Part shown: positions 1 through 9,726 of the stretch, piece by piece
How positions within the stretch are numbered: position 1 is the stretch's first letter
Layout: each line of letters begins with the position of its first letter
NCBI RefSeq assembly: GCF_030813695.1
Contig: NZ_JAUSVA010000002.1
Coordinates: 1,736,001 to 1,800,000, forward strand
DNA length: 64,000 nt
Direction of reading: 5' to 3'
Origin: Kitasatospora herbaricolor
GTDB taxonomy: Bacteria; Actinomycetota; Actinomycetes; Streptomycetales; Streptomycetaceae
The notes under the pieces: model-generated
The model's input: the letters and a program-made list of their open reading frames with translations, nothing else
Databases searched by the model: none
What the model was told of the DNA's origin: nothing
Made by a program: the position numbers and the translations under genes

Positions 1-879
1 CGCGTCGACCTTGCTGCGGCTGGAGTTGGGCAGGATCGCCATCGCGGCCTTGCCGGCCGCGAACAGGTCGACGGTCTTGCCGCCGGTGAGGTCCGCGCAC
101 TGCTGGGCCGGGCAGCCGTCGGCGCCGAACAGGTCGGTGTAGCGCTTGACGCCGGCCTGCGACTCGGCGGAGTCGATGGCCGCCTTGTACGTGTCGCCGT
201 TCTTGGTGGCGATGTCGCCGCCCGCGTCCCAGACGAACGGCAGGGCGCCGAAGGTGTACTTGCCGCCGACGGCGATGCCGAAGGTGTCGGGGTGCTGGGC
301 GTGCACCGCCTTGGTCGCGGCGACCAGTTCGTCGTACGAGGTGGGGGCGGCCAGCCCGGCCTCGGTGAACAGGTCGGTGCGGTAGTACAGCGCCCGGACG
401 CCGACCCACCAGGGCAGGCCGTAGGTCTTGCCGTCCAGGACGGCGGTCTTGGCGATGGCCGGGTCGAGGTCGCCCTTCGAGGACCAGCCGTCCAGCTCCG
501 CGCCGATCTCGGCCAGGCCGCCGGCCGCCACGTAGCCGGGGAGGTCGGTGTTGCCGAACTCGACCAGGTCGGGGGCGCTGGACGGGTCGTTGAAGGCGCC
601 CTTCATCTTCGCCGCGCGGGCCGCCGCGTCGGTGTCGATGTAACTCACGTTGACGGTGACGCCCTGATGGGCCGCCTGGAACTCGGTGACCGCCTTGGCG
701 ACCACCGCCTCCTTGGGCGCGTTGCCGGCCTCGTTGTACAGCCAGACCTGCAGGGTGCCGGTCCTGTCATCGGCGGCCTTGCCGTCGGCGGGCAGGGCGG
801 TGCCGGGCGAACAGGCCGACAGCGCGAGGCAGCCCACCGTCAGTGCGGCGGCCGTGGCGGTCCATCTGATGAGTCGCAT
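1..879 (-). CDS. Sugar ABC transporter substrate-binding lipoprotein, 3' end outside the window
   Basis: An open frame runs from ATG at 879 to the window edge (293 codons, no stop), so the C-terminus is missing. The N-terminus is a lipoprotein signal: a basic start (MRLIRW), a hydrophobic stretch and a lipobox LSAC with the lipidated Cys at residue 23. The mature part reads like family 1 extracellular solute-binding proteins (CUT1 sugar importers): LQVWLYNEAGN, later DPSSAPDLVEFGNTDL, GLPWWVGVRALYYRTDLF and AAMAILPNSS. It would capture a sugar outside the membrane and hand it to a permease/ATPase pair, probably encoded to the left of the window. It is divergent from an IclR-family gene, with two inverted repeats in the shared 466-bp promoter region, so local IclR control is likely. 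The substrate cannot be read from sequence. Confidence 0.88.
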   Translation of the reverse strand, partial: MRLIRWTATAAALTVGCLALSACSPGTALPADGKAADDRTGTLQVWLYNEAGNAPKEAVVAKAVTEFQAAHQGVTVNVSYIDTDAAARAAKMKGAFNDPSSAPDLVEFGNTDLPGYVAAGGLAEIGAELDGWSSKGDLDPAIAKTAVLDGKTYGLPWWVGVRALYYRTDLFTEAGLAAPTSYDELVAATKAVHAQHPDTFGIAVGGKYTFGALPFVWDAGGDIATKNGDTYKAAIDSAESQAGVKRYTDLFGADGCPAQQCADLTGGKTVDLFAAGKAAMAILPNSSRSKVDA

Positions 880-1080
880 GGGTGGAGACCTCCCGCCCGA
901 CAGCGACTGCTCCGGCGCCGGTCCGTGGGGGCGGACGCGCCGGAGCAGGCCCTGACCGGGGCCGATGGTGAAGAGAAGGGGGGGTTGGGGCGGGGCCGCC
1001 CGGCATACCGTGCCGGGGTTCCGCTCGATGCCGTGACGTTAAGCGGGGGCTCGCGCGGCCAACAAGAGACCCTTGCCGAA

Positions 1081-1097
1081 GTTTTGCATTGCACAAC
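1081..1097. promoter_or_regulatory. Candidate IclR operator
   Basis: GTTTTGCA-T-TGCACAAC is a 17-bp imperfect palindrome (7 of 8 arm positions match). It lies in the divergent promoter region between the binding-protein gene and the IclR gene. Its size and position fit an IclR-family operator, but assignment to this regulator is inference. Confidence 0.55.
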
Positions 1098-1100
1098 ACC

Positions 1101-1118
1101 ATGCCGAAGAATCGGCAT
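1101..1118. promoter_or_regulatory. Second inverted repeat in the IclR/transporter divergent region
   Basis: ATGCCGA-agaa-TCGGCAT is a perfect 7-bp inverted repeat with a 4-nt spacer, starting 3 bp after the first palindrome. It could be a second operator half or a small hairpin. The rest of 880-1345 holds nothing else that I can identify. Confidence 0.4.
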
Positions 1119-1345
1119 CCGGGGCTCGGGGCGGTACCGTCTGAACCGGACGCGGGGCGCGTCCCCGGCACGCCCGGACGACTCGGCGCAGGTCAGCGCC
1201 CGGCTCCCCCGCCGGCGGCCCGCGCGCGACAGCACGGGCGTCGCGACAGCGCGCCGCAGGACAGGCACCACCCGGCGGACGGCCCGCCCGCCGGCGGCCG
1301 ACGCGGCCCGCGCCCGTGGCGCGCGCACCAGAGAGGAACGCAGCG

Positions 1346-2227
1346 ATGACGGAGAAAGCCACCGACGACGGACCGGCCCCGGCGGCACCGGCCGGGCGCA
1401 AGGCGGCGCCGGCGGTGCCGGGCGACCGGAACCAGTCCTCGTCGCTGCGCCGCGCGCTCGCCGTCCTCGGCCACGTCCGGGACCACGCCAACGGCGGGCG
1501 CGGCGTACCGCTCGGCCAGCTCGCGGAGGAGCTCGGCCTCAACAAGAGCACCGTGCTGCGGCTCACCGGCCCGCTGCTCGACGAGCACCTGCTCGACCGC
1601 GACCGGGAGACCGGCTGGTTCCGGCTCGGCCACGGCGCGCTGCGGCTCGGCCAGGCCTACCTCTCCACCCTCGACCTGCGCAGCGTCGCCGCCGAACACC
1701 TGCGCCGGCTGCAGCGGGAGGCCGGCGAGACCGTCCACCTGACGGTCTGGGAGAGCCCCGGCATCGTGTACGTCGACAAGGTCGAGGACGAGACCAACGT
1801 CCGGATGGCCTCCCGGGTCGGCAGCCGGGCCCCCGCCTACTGCACGGCCACCGGCAAGGCGATCCTGGCGTGGCTGCCCGACACCGAGGTCGAGGCGGTG
1901 GTCGACGCCGGGCTGCGGCCGGTCACCGCGTGGACCATCTCGGACGCCGAACGGCTGCGCGCCGACCTGGGCCGGATCCGCGCCCGCGGCTACTCGATAG
2001 ACGACCGGGAGAACGAACCGGAGGTCCGCTGCGTGGCGGCGCCGATCTTCGACCACACCGGCGAGGTCACGGCGGCCCTGTCGGTCTCCGGCCTGATCTC
2101 CCGGATGACCGCCGCCCGGGTGCGCAACCTCGGCCCGGTGGTCGCCCAGGTCGGGCTGCGGATCTCCCGCGAACTGGGCTCGGACCGCCAGCCCACGGAG
2201 AGCACCGGGCGCCCTGCCAGGGCGTGA
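1346..2227 (+). CDS. IclR family transcriptional regulator
   Basis: This is a 293-aa protein, the usual length for the family. An N-terminal winged helix-turn-helix (about residues 30-90; LGQLAEELGLNKSTVLRL is the recognition part) is followed by the IclR effector domain (VHLTVWESPGIVYVDKV, AYCTATGKAILAWL, RCVAAPIFD). I chose ATG 1346 because GAGAGG lies 9 nt upstream; an in-frame ATG at 1316 lacks such a site. It is divergent from the sugar-binding lipoprotein gene and is the likely regulator of that transporter through the palindrome at 1081-1097. The effector is unknown. The last residues and a 170-bp G/C-rich spacer with short CCCCGT repeats separate it from the convergent conservon operon. 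Confidence 0.9.
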   Translation: MTEKATDDGPAPAAPAGRKAAPAVPGDRNQSSSLRRALAVLGHVRDHANGGRGVPLGQLAEELGLNKSTVLRLTGPLLDEHLLDRDRETGWFRLGHGALRLGQAYLSTLDLRSVAAEHLRRLQREAGETVHLTVWESPGIVYVDKVEDETNVRMASRVGSRAPAYCTATGKAILAWLPDTEVEAVVDAGLRPVTAWTISDAERLRADLGRIRARGYSIDDRENEPEVRCVAAPIFDHTGEVTAALSVSGLISRMTAARVRNLGPVVAQVGLRISRELGSDRQPTESTGRPARA

Positions 2228-2398
2228 GCGGACGCGGGCCGCGGCACCGTCCGCCCCACTCCCCCGTCCCCCGTCCCCCGTCCCTACCCCGGCCCCGGCC
2301 CGGAGCGGCCGGGAAGGCTGCGGGTGGCGGGCGGCCTGTTCCTGACCCGTCCGCCGGCCGGCGAGGAGCGCCGCCACGGCGCCGGCCCGCCCCGGCCG

Positions 2399-3634
2399 TC
2401 AGTGCTGCGCGGCCACCTGTCGCGCGGACCGGTCCGACTCCCCCGCCACCGGTGTGAAGCGGACCGGGAGGTGGACCAGGGCGCGGTGGAACGGGCCGGG
2501 CCGCCACAGCAGTTCGGACTGCGGGACGGAGAGTTCCAAGTCCCCCAGCCGGCTGGTGAGCTGCTCGATCGCGGTGATCGCGATCAGCAGCGCCGGCTCC
2601 CGGGCCGGGCAGGCGTGCGGGCCGGCCGCCCAGGCCAGGTGCGCGCTCTCGCCGCTGCGGACGTGCGTGCTCTCCGGGGTCGGCGCCGCCTGGGAGTTGG
2701 CCGCCGCGTAGGAGACCAGCAGGAGCTGGCCGGCGGTGATCCGGCGGCCGTGGAAGGTCAGGTCGTACCGCGGGTAGTGCGCCGAGAGGTTGGCCAACGG
2801 CGGCTCGTGCCAGAGCACTTCGTCGATCGCCTGGTGGGCGGTCATCGCGCCGCCGAACAGCGAACCGGCGTAGCGGTCGTCGGTGAGGATCCGCAGCAGG
2901 GCGTTGCCGATGAGGTTGGTGGTGGGCTCGTGCCCGGCGCTCATGGTCAGGGTGATCTGCCGGACCACCTCGTCGTTCTCCAGCCCCGCGGGGTGGTTGA
3001 GGAACCAGGAGGTGAGGTCCTGCCGGCCGCGGACCCGCCGGTCGGCGACCATCCCGGCGACCACCTCGACGAAGTCGGCGTAGGCCGCGGCCGCCTTCTC
3101 GGTGGACTCCATCATCCCGGACATGCCGGCCACCAGCCGGTTGCTGTGCTCCTCGGGCACACCGAACCAGGTGTTGAACACGAACAGCGGCAACTGGCGG
3201 GCGTACTGCGCGATCAGATCGGCCGTGCCGGAGCCGTCGAAGCGCCGGACGAGCTCGTGCGCGACCTGGGCCACCCGGGCCTGCAGCACGTGCGGCTCGA
3301 TCAGGGCCAGGCCGTCCGTGATCACCTGGCGGTAGCGCGCGTGCACCTCACCGTCGCTGAACAGCGCGGTCGGCCGCCAGCCGAGCACCGGCAGGACCGG
3401 CGACTGCGGGGGCTGCTCGCGCTGCCAGGCGCGCGGGTCCTTGGAGAAGGTGTCGCTGTCGCGCAGCACGTCCAGCGCGGCCTGGTAGTCGGTGACCAGC
3501 AGCGCCTCCACGCCGGGCGCGATCTCGACCGGCGCGGTGGCGCCGTGGGCGCGCAGCCGGTCGTAGTGGCCGTGCGGGTCCGCGGCGAAGGCCGGGCCGT
3601 AGAGGGCGGTGGGTCGGGGGCCGGGCTGGGTCAC
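2399..3634 (-). CDS. cvnE: Conservon cytochrome P450 (CvnE, CYP157-like)
   Basis: A 411-aa P450, last gene of the five-gene conservon. The heme-ligand region is recognisable but degenerate (WAAGPHACPAREPA, Cys342 in place of FGxGxHxCxG). The I-helix reads SAGHEPTTN. The K-helix, normally ExxR, reads DEVLWHEPP, so Arg is replaced by Trp. Loss of the ExxR Arg is known for the CYP157 family of streptomycetes, which sits in conservons. Start GTG 3634 overlaps the cvnD stop (GTGA), so translation is coupled. The role in other conservons is a membrane-associated signalling module linked to development; the P450 substrate is unknown. Catalysis may be weak or absent. Confidence 0.9.
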   Translation of the reverse strand: MTQPGPRPTALYGPAFAADPHGHYDRLRAHGATAPVEIAPGVEALLVTDYQAALDVLRDSDTFSKDPRAWQREQPPQSPVLPVLGWRPTALFSDGEVHARYRQVITDGLALIEPHVLQARVAQVAHELVRRFDGSGTADLIAQYARQLPLFVFNTWFGVPEEHSNRLVAGMSGMMESTEKAAAAYADFVEVVAGMVADRRVRGRQDLTSWFLNHPAGLENDEVVRQITLTMSAGHEPTTNLIGNALLRILTDDRYAGSLFGGAMTAHQAIDEVLWHEPPLANLSAHYPRYDLTFHGRRITAGQLLLVSYAAANSQAAPTPESTHVRSGESAHLAWAAGPHACPAREPALLIAITAIEQLTSRLGDLELSVPQSELLWRPGPFHRALVHLPVRFTPVAGESDRSARQVAAQH

Positions 3635-4242
3635 CGCTGCTCCTGGGGCAGGCTGGGCAGGCTGTGCAGGACGTGTTCGGCCAAGGCGATCAGCGCCTCG
3701 ACACTGGTGGCGCGGTCGCGGGCGTCGCAGAGCACCAGCGGGGTGTCGGGGTGCAGGTCGAGGTGCCCGCGCAGCACCTCGGCGGAGTGCGCGGGGGCGT
3801 CGGGGAAGCAGTTGACGGCGACCGCGTAGGGCAGTCCCTGCTCCTCCACCATGTCCATGATCTCGAAGGACTCGGCCAGCCGGCGGGTGTCGGCCAGCAC
3901 GAGCGCGCCGAGGGCGCCGCGCGCGATGTCCTGCCAGAGCGGGAAGAACCGGCGCTGGCCGGGGGTGCCGAAGAGGTACAGCACCACCTCGCCGGGCAGG
4001 GTGAGGCGTCCGAAGTCGACCGCGACGGTGGTGGTGGTCTTGTCCGGCAGGCCGGCGACGTCGTCCACCGGGGCGCCGGTCTCGGTCATCACCTCCTCGG
4101 TGTGCAGGGTGGGGATCTCGGACAAGGTCCGGATGAGGGTGGTCTTGCCGACCCCGAACGGGCCGGCGACCAGCATCTTCATCAGGATCTGGTCCCGGTC
4201 GGGCAGGTAGCCGATCCGGCTAGCGGAGGCTGCGGAGTCCAT
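3631..4242 (-). CDS. cvnD: Conservon GTPase-like ATP/GTP-binding protein (CvnD)
   Basis: A 203-aa Ras/MglA-like P-loop GTPase. The Walker A motif GPFGVGKTT is at residues 27-35, the switch region is TTTTVAVDFG, and the DxxG position is occupied by FGTPGQ. The NKxD motif is degenerate (VNCFPD), as is usual in this family. CvnD proteins act as molecular switches with the Roadblock protein CvnB and the sensor CvnA. The gene overlaps cvnC by 23 bp and cvnE by 4 bp, so the group is one transcription unit. Confidence 0.93.
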   Translation of the reverse strand: MDSAASASRIGYLPDRDQILMKMLVAGPFGVGKTTLIRTLSEIPTLHTEEVMTETGAPVDDVAGLPDKTTTTVAVDFGRLTLPGEVVLYLFGTPGQRRFFPLWQDIARGALGALVLADTRRLAESFEIMDMVEEQGLPYAVAVNCFPDAPAHSAEVLRGHLDLHPDTPLVLCDARDRATSVEALIALAEHVLHSLPSLPQEQR

Positions 4243-4576
4243 CGAGGAGCCTCTCGACGAGGGTGCGGTCGATCTGCTGGGCGCGCGGGATCGGGCTGCG
4301 GGCCTGCAGGCCGCCCGCGTCGACCAGATCGGCCGCGAGGAAGTTGGTGGCGCTGACCGGCAGGCGCAGGTGCGCCGCCGCCTCCACCAGGGTCAGCGCG
4401 CCGGGGCGCAACAGCTCCCACAGGCGCCGGTGTTCGGCCTCCAGGCCCTGCGGCGGATCAGGGCTCGCGGAGTGCAGGAGGGTCAGCCGGTCGAAGGCGG
4501 CGCGGCTGGGCCGGCTACGGCCGCCGGTGGCCAGGTAGGCGGGCACCATGCGGCGGCGCGGGGGGACGGCGGTCAT
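4220..4576 (-). CDS. cvnC: Conservon DUF742 protein (CvnC)
   Basis: A 118-aa DUF742 protein: MTAVPPRRRMVPAYLATGGR at the N-terminus, then a winged-helix-like stretch (GALTLVEAAAHLRLPVSATNFLAADLVDAGGL) and RSPIPRAQQIDRTLVERLLDGLR at the end. DUF742 is the standard third conservon component; its biochemical role is unclear. ATG 4576 overlaps the cvnB stop by 4 bp (ATGA). Confidence 0.93.
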   Translation of the reverse strand: MTAVPPRRRMVPAYLATGGRSRPSRAAFDRLTLLHSASPDPPQGLEAEHRRLWELLRPGALTLVEAAAHLRLPVSATNFLAADLVDAGGLQARSPIPRAQQIDRTLVERLLDGLRSLR

Positions 4577-4997
4577 GTTCGCGCGACGGCATCCTGTTGC
4601 CGGGCCGGGCTGGCCATCGCCCGGGAGAGGGCCGCGACCTGGACCTGCATCTGGTAGGCGACGTTGCCGAGTTGGGCGTCCGGCGCGGCGAAGACCGCCA
4701 GCGAGGTGTTCTGCCCGGCCGGGACGACCACGGCGAACCCGAGGTCGGACTCCACCACGGTCTGGGCCAGCTTCGGCTGCTCCACGTCGGTGAACGCGGT
4801 GGTGAACGCGCGGGCGGCGGCGTGCACGGTGGCCGTCATCGCGGCGACCCGCTCGGCGGAGGCCCGGCTGAGGTCCTTCGAGGCGCCCTCCACCAGGCCG
4901 TCCCCGGTGGCGATGACGGCGTGCAGCACCCCGGGCAGCTCCAGCAGCGGGGTCAGCACCCAGGAGATCTCGTCGGTGACGGGAGGTCGGGACGTGC

Positions 4998-5001
<4 letters not shown>
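4573..5001 (-). CDS. cvnB: Conservon Roadblock/LC7 protein (CvnB)
   Basis: A 142-aa single Roadblock/LC7 domain (ISWVLTPLLELPGVLHAVIATGDGLVEGAS ... FAVVVPAGQNTSLAVFAAPDAQLGNVAYQM, given in two parts). Such proteins bind and control the nucleotide state of small GTPases, here CvnD. It overlaps cvnA by 4 bp and cvnC by 4 bp, consistent with stoichiometric coupled translation. Confidence 0.94.
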
Positions 5002-6626
<1,625 letters not shown>

Positions 6627-6722
6627 CGAAGTCCTCGGTCGAATGGGGGGATCCGGCGGGATCCGGCCGGACCGCCACGGTGGGGACGCGTGGGGCCGGC
6701 CGGTACGGCGGGTGCTGCCGCC

Positions 6723-6768
6723 GGTACCGTCCGCCCGGAGCGGTCGTCCGGGCCGGGCGGACGGTACC
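6723..6768 (-). terminator. Strong hairpin between the metallo-hydrolase gene and the conservon
   Basis: Perfect 16-bp inverted repeat (arms 6723-6738 and 6753-6768, 14-nt loop) directly after the metallo-hydrolase stop at 6813 on the minus strand and before cvnA. There is no U-run, as is common for streptomycete terminators. Confidence 0.65.
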
Positions 6769-6812
6769 TGGGTCAGGCGGCCCGGGCCGGGGCCGGGCGG
6801 GCGGCACCGGGG

Positions 6813-7835
6813 TCAGGCGGGAAACACCGGCCGGCCGTCGGCGGTCCGCCGGCCGGGGATCCTGACCGGCTCCAACTCCTTTGCCACAGTGGCGACCTGA
6901 CTCATCACGTCGAGGATGGCCGGCTGCTCGGAGCCGTCCAGGTGCCGGTACTCGGAGCCGATGGTGACCACCAGGCGCTCGGGCAGCCCGAGTTCGGGGT
7001 GACGCCCCTCGGCGATCACCCGCCGGGCGGCGTCCAGCGCGGGGATGCCGGCCGCGTGCAGGGCGTGCGCGCGCTCCTGGACGTGCGCGAGGTGGGCGAT
7101 GTGCCGCTGGACCCCGGCCCGGTCGAGCACCGGACCGTGGCCGGGTATGACGATCTCGGCCCCGGTGTCCAGCACCCGGCCGCAGGCATCGATCACGTTC
7201 TGCAGCGGTCCGGCCCAGTGCACCGGGTGGTCGCCGGGGAACTCCTCGGTCGAGGCGAAGATGATGTCGCCGGAGAAGACCGCCTTCTGCCGGGGCAGGT
7301 GCACGATCAGGTCACCGTCGGTGTGCGCCGGCGGCAGGCCGATCACATGCACCGGGTGGTCCCCGACCCGCAGTTCGAGCTCGCCCTGGAACATCAGGGT
7401 GGGGTGCACCGGCTCGGTGCTCGACCAGTCGAACTGCCCGAAGTGCTCACCGAGGTACCAGCCCAGCGGCGAGGCCGGATCGGCGCCCTTGACCAGCGCG
7501 TGCTGCTGCTGCGGGGTGGGCTCGTAGTGGATGTGCTCCAGGGCTTCCCTGGTGGCGATCACCTCGGCGTCCGGCAGCACGCCCGCACCCCAGAGGTGGT
7601 CCCCGTTGGCGTGGGTGACGATCACGCGGTCCACCGACACCCCGGCGGCCAGCCGCTTGCGGCTCTCGGCCAGGAACTCCCCCGCCAGGGTGGGGTCGTA
7701 GGGGGTGTCGATCCAGGCCGCGGTGCGCGGGGAGGTCAGCAGGCCGCAGTTGGCCAGGCCCCAGCCCCGCTTCGGCGGAAGCCATACGTACAGGTCTTCA
7801 GCAATCGTGCTCATGTTCGCACGCGCGATCGTCAT
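6813..7835 (-). CDS. MBL-fold metallo-hydrolase
   Basis: A 340-aa metallo-beta-lactamase fold protein from ATG 7835. Metal-site motifs in order are VTHANGDHLWGA (the HxHxDH motif with the second His replaced by Asn), PPAHTDGD, FSGDII and IPGHGP. Such an HxNxDH site suggests altered metal coordination. The open frame extends upstream to 7997, but that part has poor coding character. A CATAAT box lies exactly 7 nt before ATG 7835, so a leaderless transcript from this start is likely; ATG 7814 (MSTIAEDLYVW) is the alternative and is where similarity should begin. Substrate unknown; no operon partner. Confidence 0.85.
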   Translation of the reverse strand: MTIARANMSTIAEDLYVWLPPKRGWGLANCGLLTSPRTAAWIDTPYDPTLAGEFLAESRKRLAAGVSVDRVIVTHANGDHLWGAGVLPDAEVIATREALEHIHYEPTPQQQHALVKGADPASPLGWYLGEHFGQFDWSSTEPVHPTLMFQGELELRVGDHPVHVIGLPPAHTDGDLIVHLPRQKAVFSGDIIFASTEEFPGDHPVHWAGPLQNVIDACGRVLDTGAEIVIPGHGPVLDRAGVQRHIAHLAHVQERAHALHAAGIPALDAARRVIAEGRHPELGLPERLVVTIGSEYRHLDGSEQPAILDVMSQVATVAKELEPVRIPGRRTADGRPVFPA

Positions 7836-7842
7836 GGCCGCG

Positions 7843-7848
7843 ATTATG
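7843..7848 (-). promoter_or_regulatory. -10 box of a likely leaderless promoter (metallo-hydrolase)
   Basis: CATAAT on the minus strand with 7 nt to ATG 7835. No Shine-Dalgarno sequence precedes that ATG. No clear -35 box is seen. Confidence 0.5.
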
Positions 7849-8090
7849 CCGATGTTGGGTCGGCCGCGCCTCCGAACCCACACGATCACCACAGTCCCGC
7901 GGCCGCCCGACCACCCCAAAAGGGCGGAAACCACCCGAAGCGCGGACAGCCGCCGCCGCGCCCTGTCCACCGACCGGACACCGTGCCGTGACAGCACCGG
8001 CCGCCCGGGGCGGACAGGGCGTCACGGGCGACCGGCCACCCCGGCCGGCGTCCGGGCCGCGTTGTCGGAGGTCACCGCCATGACGGGGGC

Positions 8091-8300
8091 ATGACCTCCA
8101 CCGCCCCCATCGCCGTGCTCGCCGACTCCGAGGCCTGCACCCGCACGGTCGCGACGGCCGCGGCCGCGCGGGCGGCCCACTTCGCGGGCGGGGCGTACGC
8201 CTTGGACGACGCCACCCACGACGTGCCGCTCCGCAGCATCGAGGCGTACGAGGCGGGCCGCCGGGCCGAGGTGCTGCCCCGCCGGGAGGCCGGCCGGCCA
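8091..8300 (+). pseudogene. Short coding-like fragment, possibly a gene remnant
   Basis: From ATG 8091 about 65-70 codons have the strong third-position G/C bias of real genes here (MTSTAPIAVLADSEACTRTV is the start). After that the same frame, open to 8513, loses the bias and runs into the tRNA-like sequence. I recognise no family. It could be a truncated gene, a small real gene with a wrong end, or chance. The remainder of 7849-8474 shows nothing else I can support. Confidence 0.3.
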
Positions 8301-8474
8301 GGCCGAAGACGGGATCCGGCCCTGCTGCTGATCCACCGGGGGCCACGTCTGCCGGGATCGGGCTGCCGGGCGGACGGCATCCGGCGCATCGCCGGAACGG
8401 CGGCGGGGAGGCAGCGAACCGCAGGCCGGCCCGGAGGCCGGGAGGGGACCGGCGGAAGGCCGCCGGAAAAGAAT

Positions 8475-8547
8475 GGAGCGCCGGGCCCGATTCGAACGGA
8501 CTCTTCCTACTGAAAGTAGGACGTGCTCCACCAGCACCACCGACGCC
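8475..8547 (-). tRNA. tRNA-like gene, anticodon UUC (Glu), unusually short
   Basis: The minus strand folds as a full cloverleaf: acceptor GCGTCGG pairing with CCGGCGC (7 bp, one G-U), U8, a 4-bp D stem GTGC/GCAC with a 7-nt loop TGGTGGA, anticodon stem TCCTA/TAGGA with loop CTTTCAG (anticodon UUC), a 3-nt variable loop, and a T arm GTCCG-TTCGAAT-CGGGC. Discriminator U and an encoded CCA follow. It is 73 nt including CCA, which is short because of the small D and variable loops; position 14 is U instead of the conserved A. It could be a functional tRNA-Glu, a divergent extra copy or a decayed tRNA. Confidence 0.7.
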
Positions 8548-8664
8548 TGACGGGAGATCACTCTCTCGACAGGAAGAACAGTACCAGGTCAGCACGGGTG
8601 CCCGAGCCGCCCGGCACCCGCCGCCGGCACCCCACGGTCGGCCGGGGCGCCGGCGGCCGGCCGC

Positions 8665-9537
8665 TCAGCGCGCGGGTACGCTCGCGCGGGTCAGCACGGA
8701 CAGTTCGAACGGCCGGAGCGAGTCCGTCCGCTCCCATTCCGCGGCCGGGAGGGCCTCCCGCTGCCCGACGCTCCCGGCCGGCCGGAGCCCGGACTCGCGC
8801 AGCAGACCGGCCATCTCCCCGGCGGTGAGGAAGGTCCGCCAGGGCTCGCCCTGCTCGGCCGCAGCCGCCATCACCACCTCCGCGTACGCCTGGCCCGCCT
8901 CGTCCCGCTGCCCGGCCGGGAGGAGGTGCTCCACGACGAGTTCGGTGCCGGGCGCGAGGCCGCCGACGGCGGCCAGGGTCCGCCCGATCGCCTCCCGGCT
9001 CAGGTACATGGTGACCCCCAGCCAGCTGACCAGCGCGGGCCGGCCCGGGTCGAAGCCCGCCCGCGCGAGCCCGTCCGCCAAGGTCCGGGCGGACAGCTGC
9101 TCGAAGTCCACCGCGACGAAGCCCGTCGACGGCGGCACCGCCACCCCGGCCCGGGCCAGCACGGCCTGCTTCCAGTGCTGCGTCGCCGGCCGGTCGACCT
9201 CGAACACCCGGACGCGCCCGGCCGGCTCCGACCGGAAGGCGAAGGAGTCCAGCCCCGCGCCGAGGATCACGTACTGGTCGACGCCCTGCCCGGCCAGCTC
9301 CGCCAGCCGGTCCTCGGTGTAACGGCTGCGGGTGACGGCCGCCGCCCGCGCCCCGGACAGGACGGGGTGGTCACCGTAGGCCTGGTGGTAGCCGAGGAGT
9401 TCATCGGCCTGATCGCCCAGCAGGCGCCGCGCCAGCGTGTCGGCGAAGATCGGAGGGGCATCGTCGACGAGGAGATGGGCCGCACGCGCGGCGGCCGACA
9501 TGAGAGCCGTCCGGCTCGGCTGTTCATTGTTCACCAT
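8665..9537 (-). CDS. SAM-dependent methyltransferase (LCMT/TIGR00027-like)
   Basis: A 290-aa class I methyltransferase of the leucine carboxyl methyltransferase-like family common in actinobacteria. Diagnostic parts are SRTALMSAAARAAHLL at the N-terminus, the SAM motif QYVILGAGLDSFAFR, RVFEVDRPATQHWKQ (acidic loop), and LVSWLGVTMYLSREAI. The frame is open to 9600, but ATG 9537 (MVNNEQPSRTAL) fits the family N-terminus. The upstream 60 bp is A/T-rich for this genome, with TACCCT on the minus strand as a possible -10 box. Substrate unknown. Confidence 0.87.
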   Translation of the reverse strand: MVNNEQPSRTALMSAAARAAHLLVDDAPPIFADTLARRLLGDQADELLGYHQAYGDHPVLSGARAAAVTRSRYTEDRLAELAGQGVDQYVILGAGLDSFAFRSEPAGRVRVFEVDRPATQHWKQAVLARAGVAVPPSTGFVAVDFEQLSARTLADGLARAGFDPGRPALVSWLGVTMYLSREAIGRTLAAVGGLAPGTELVVEHLLPAGQRDEAGQAYAEVVMAAAAEQGEPWRTFLTAGEMAGLLRESGLRPAGSVGQREALPAAEWERTDSLRPFELSVLTRASVPAR

Positions 9538-9726
9538 GGCGCGAGAGACTACTAGGGTATTTGCGACATAATACCACAGAAAAGAATTTTTCGGAAGCAC
9601 CGTCAGATTTCGATTCAGCCAACCGGAAACGTGCGAAACCCGGCGCCGTCGTGCCCGGATTGACGAAACCGGACGGCCCGGGCAGGAACGACGACCGGCC
9701 GTGGGCGACGATGCCGAGCCGGTCGC

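Noticed and set aside
7836..7997. N-terminal extension of the metallo-hydrolase
   Set aside because: Arg-rich, without the family start, and contains the likely promoter.
8022..8561. Minus-strand coding frame across the tRNA-like sequence
   Set aside because: Codon bias is poor, and the cloverleaf explains 8475-8547 better.
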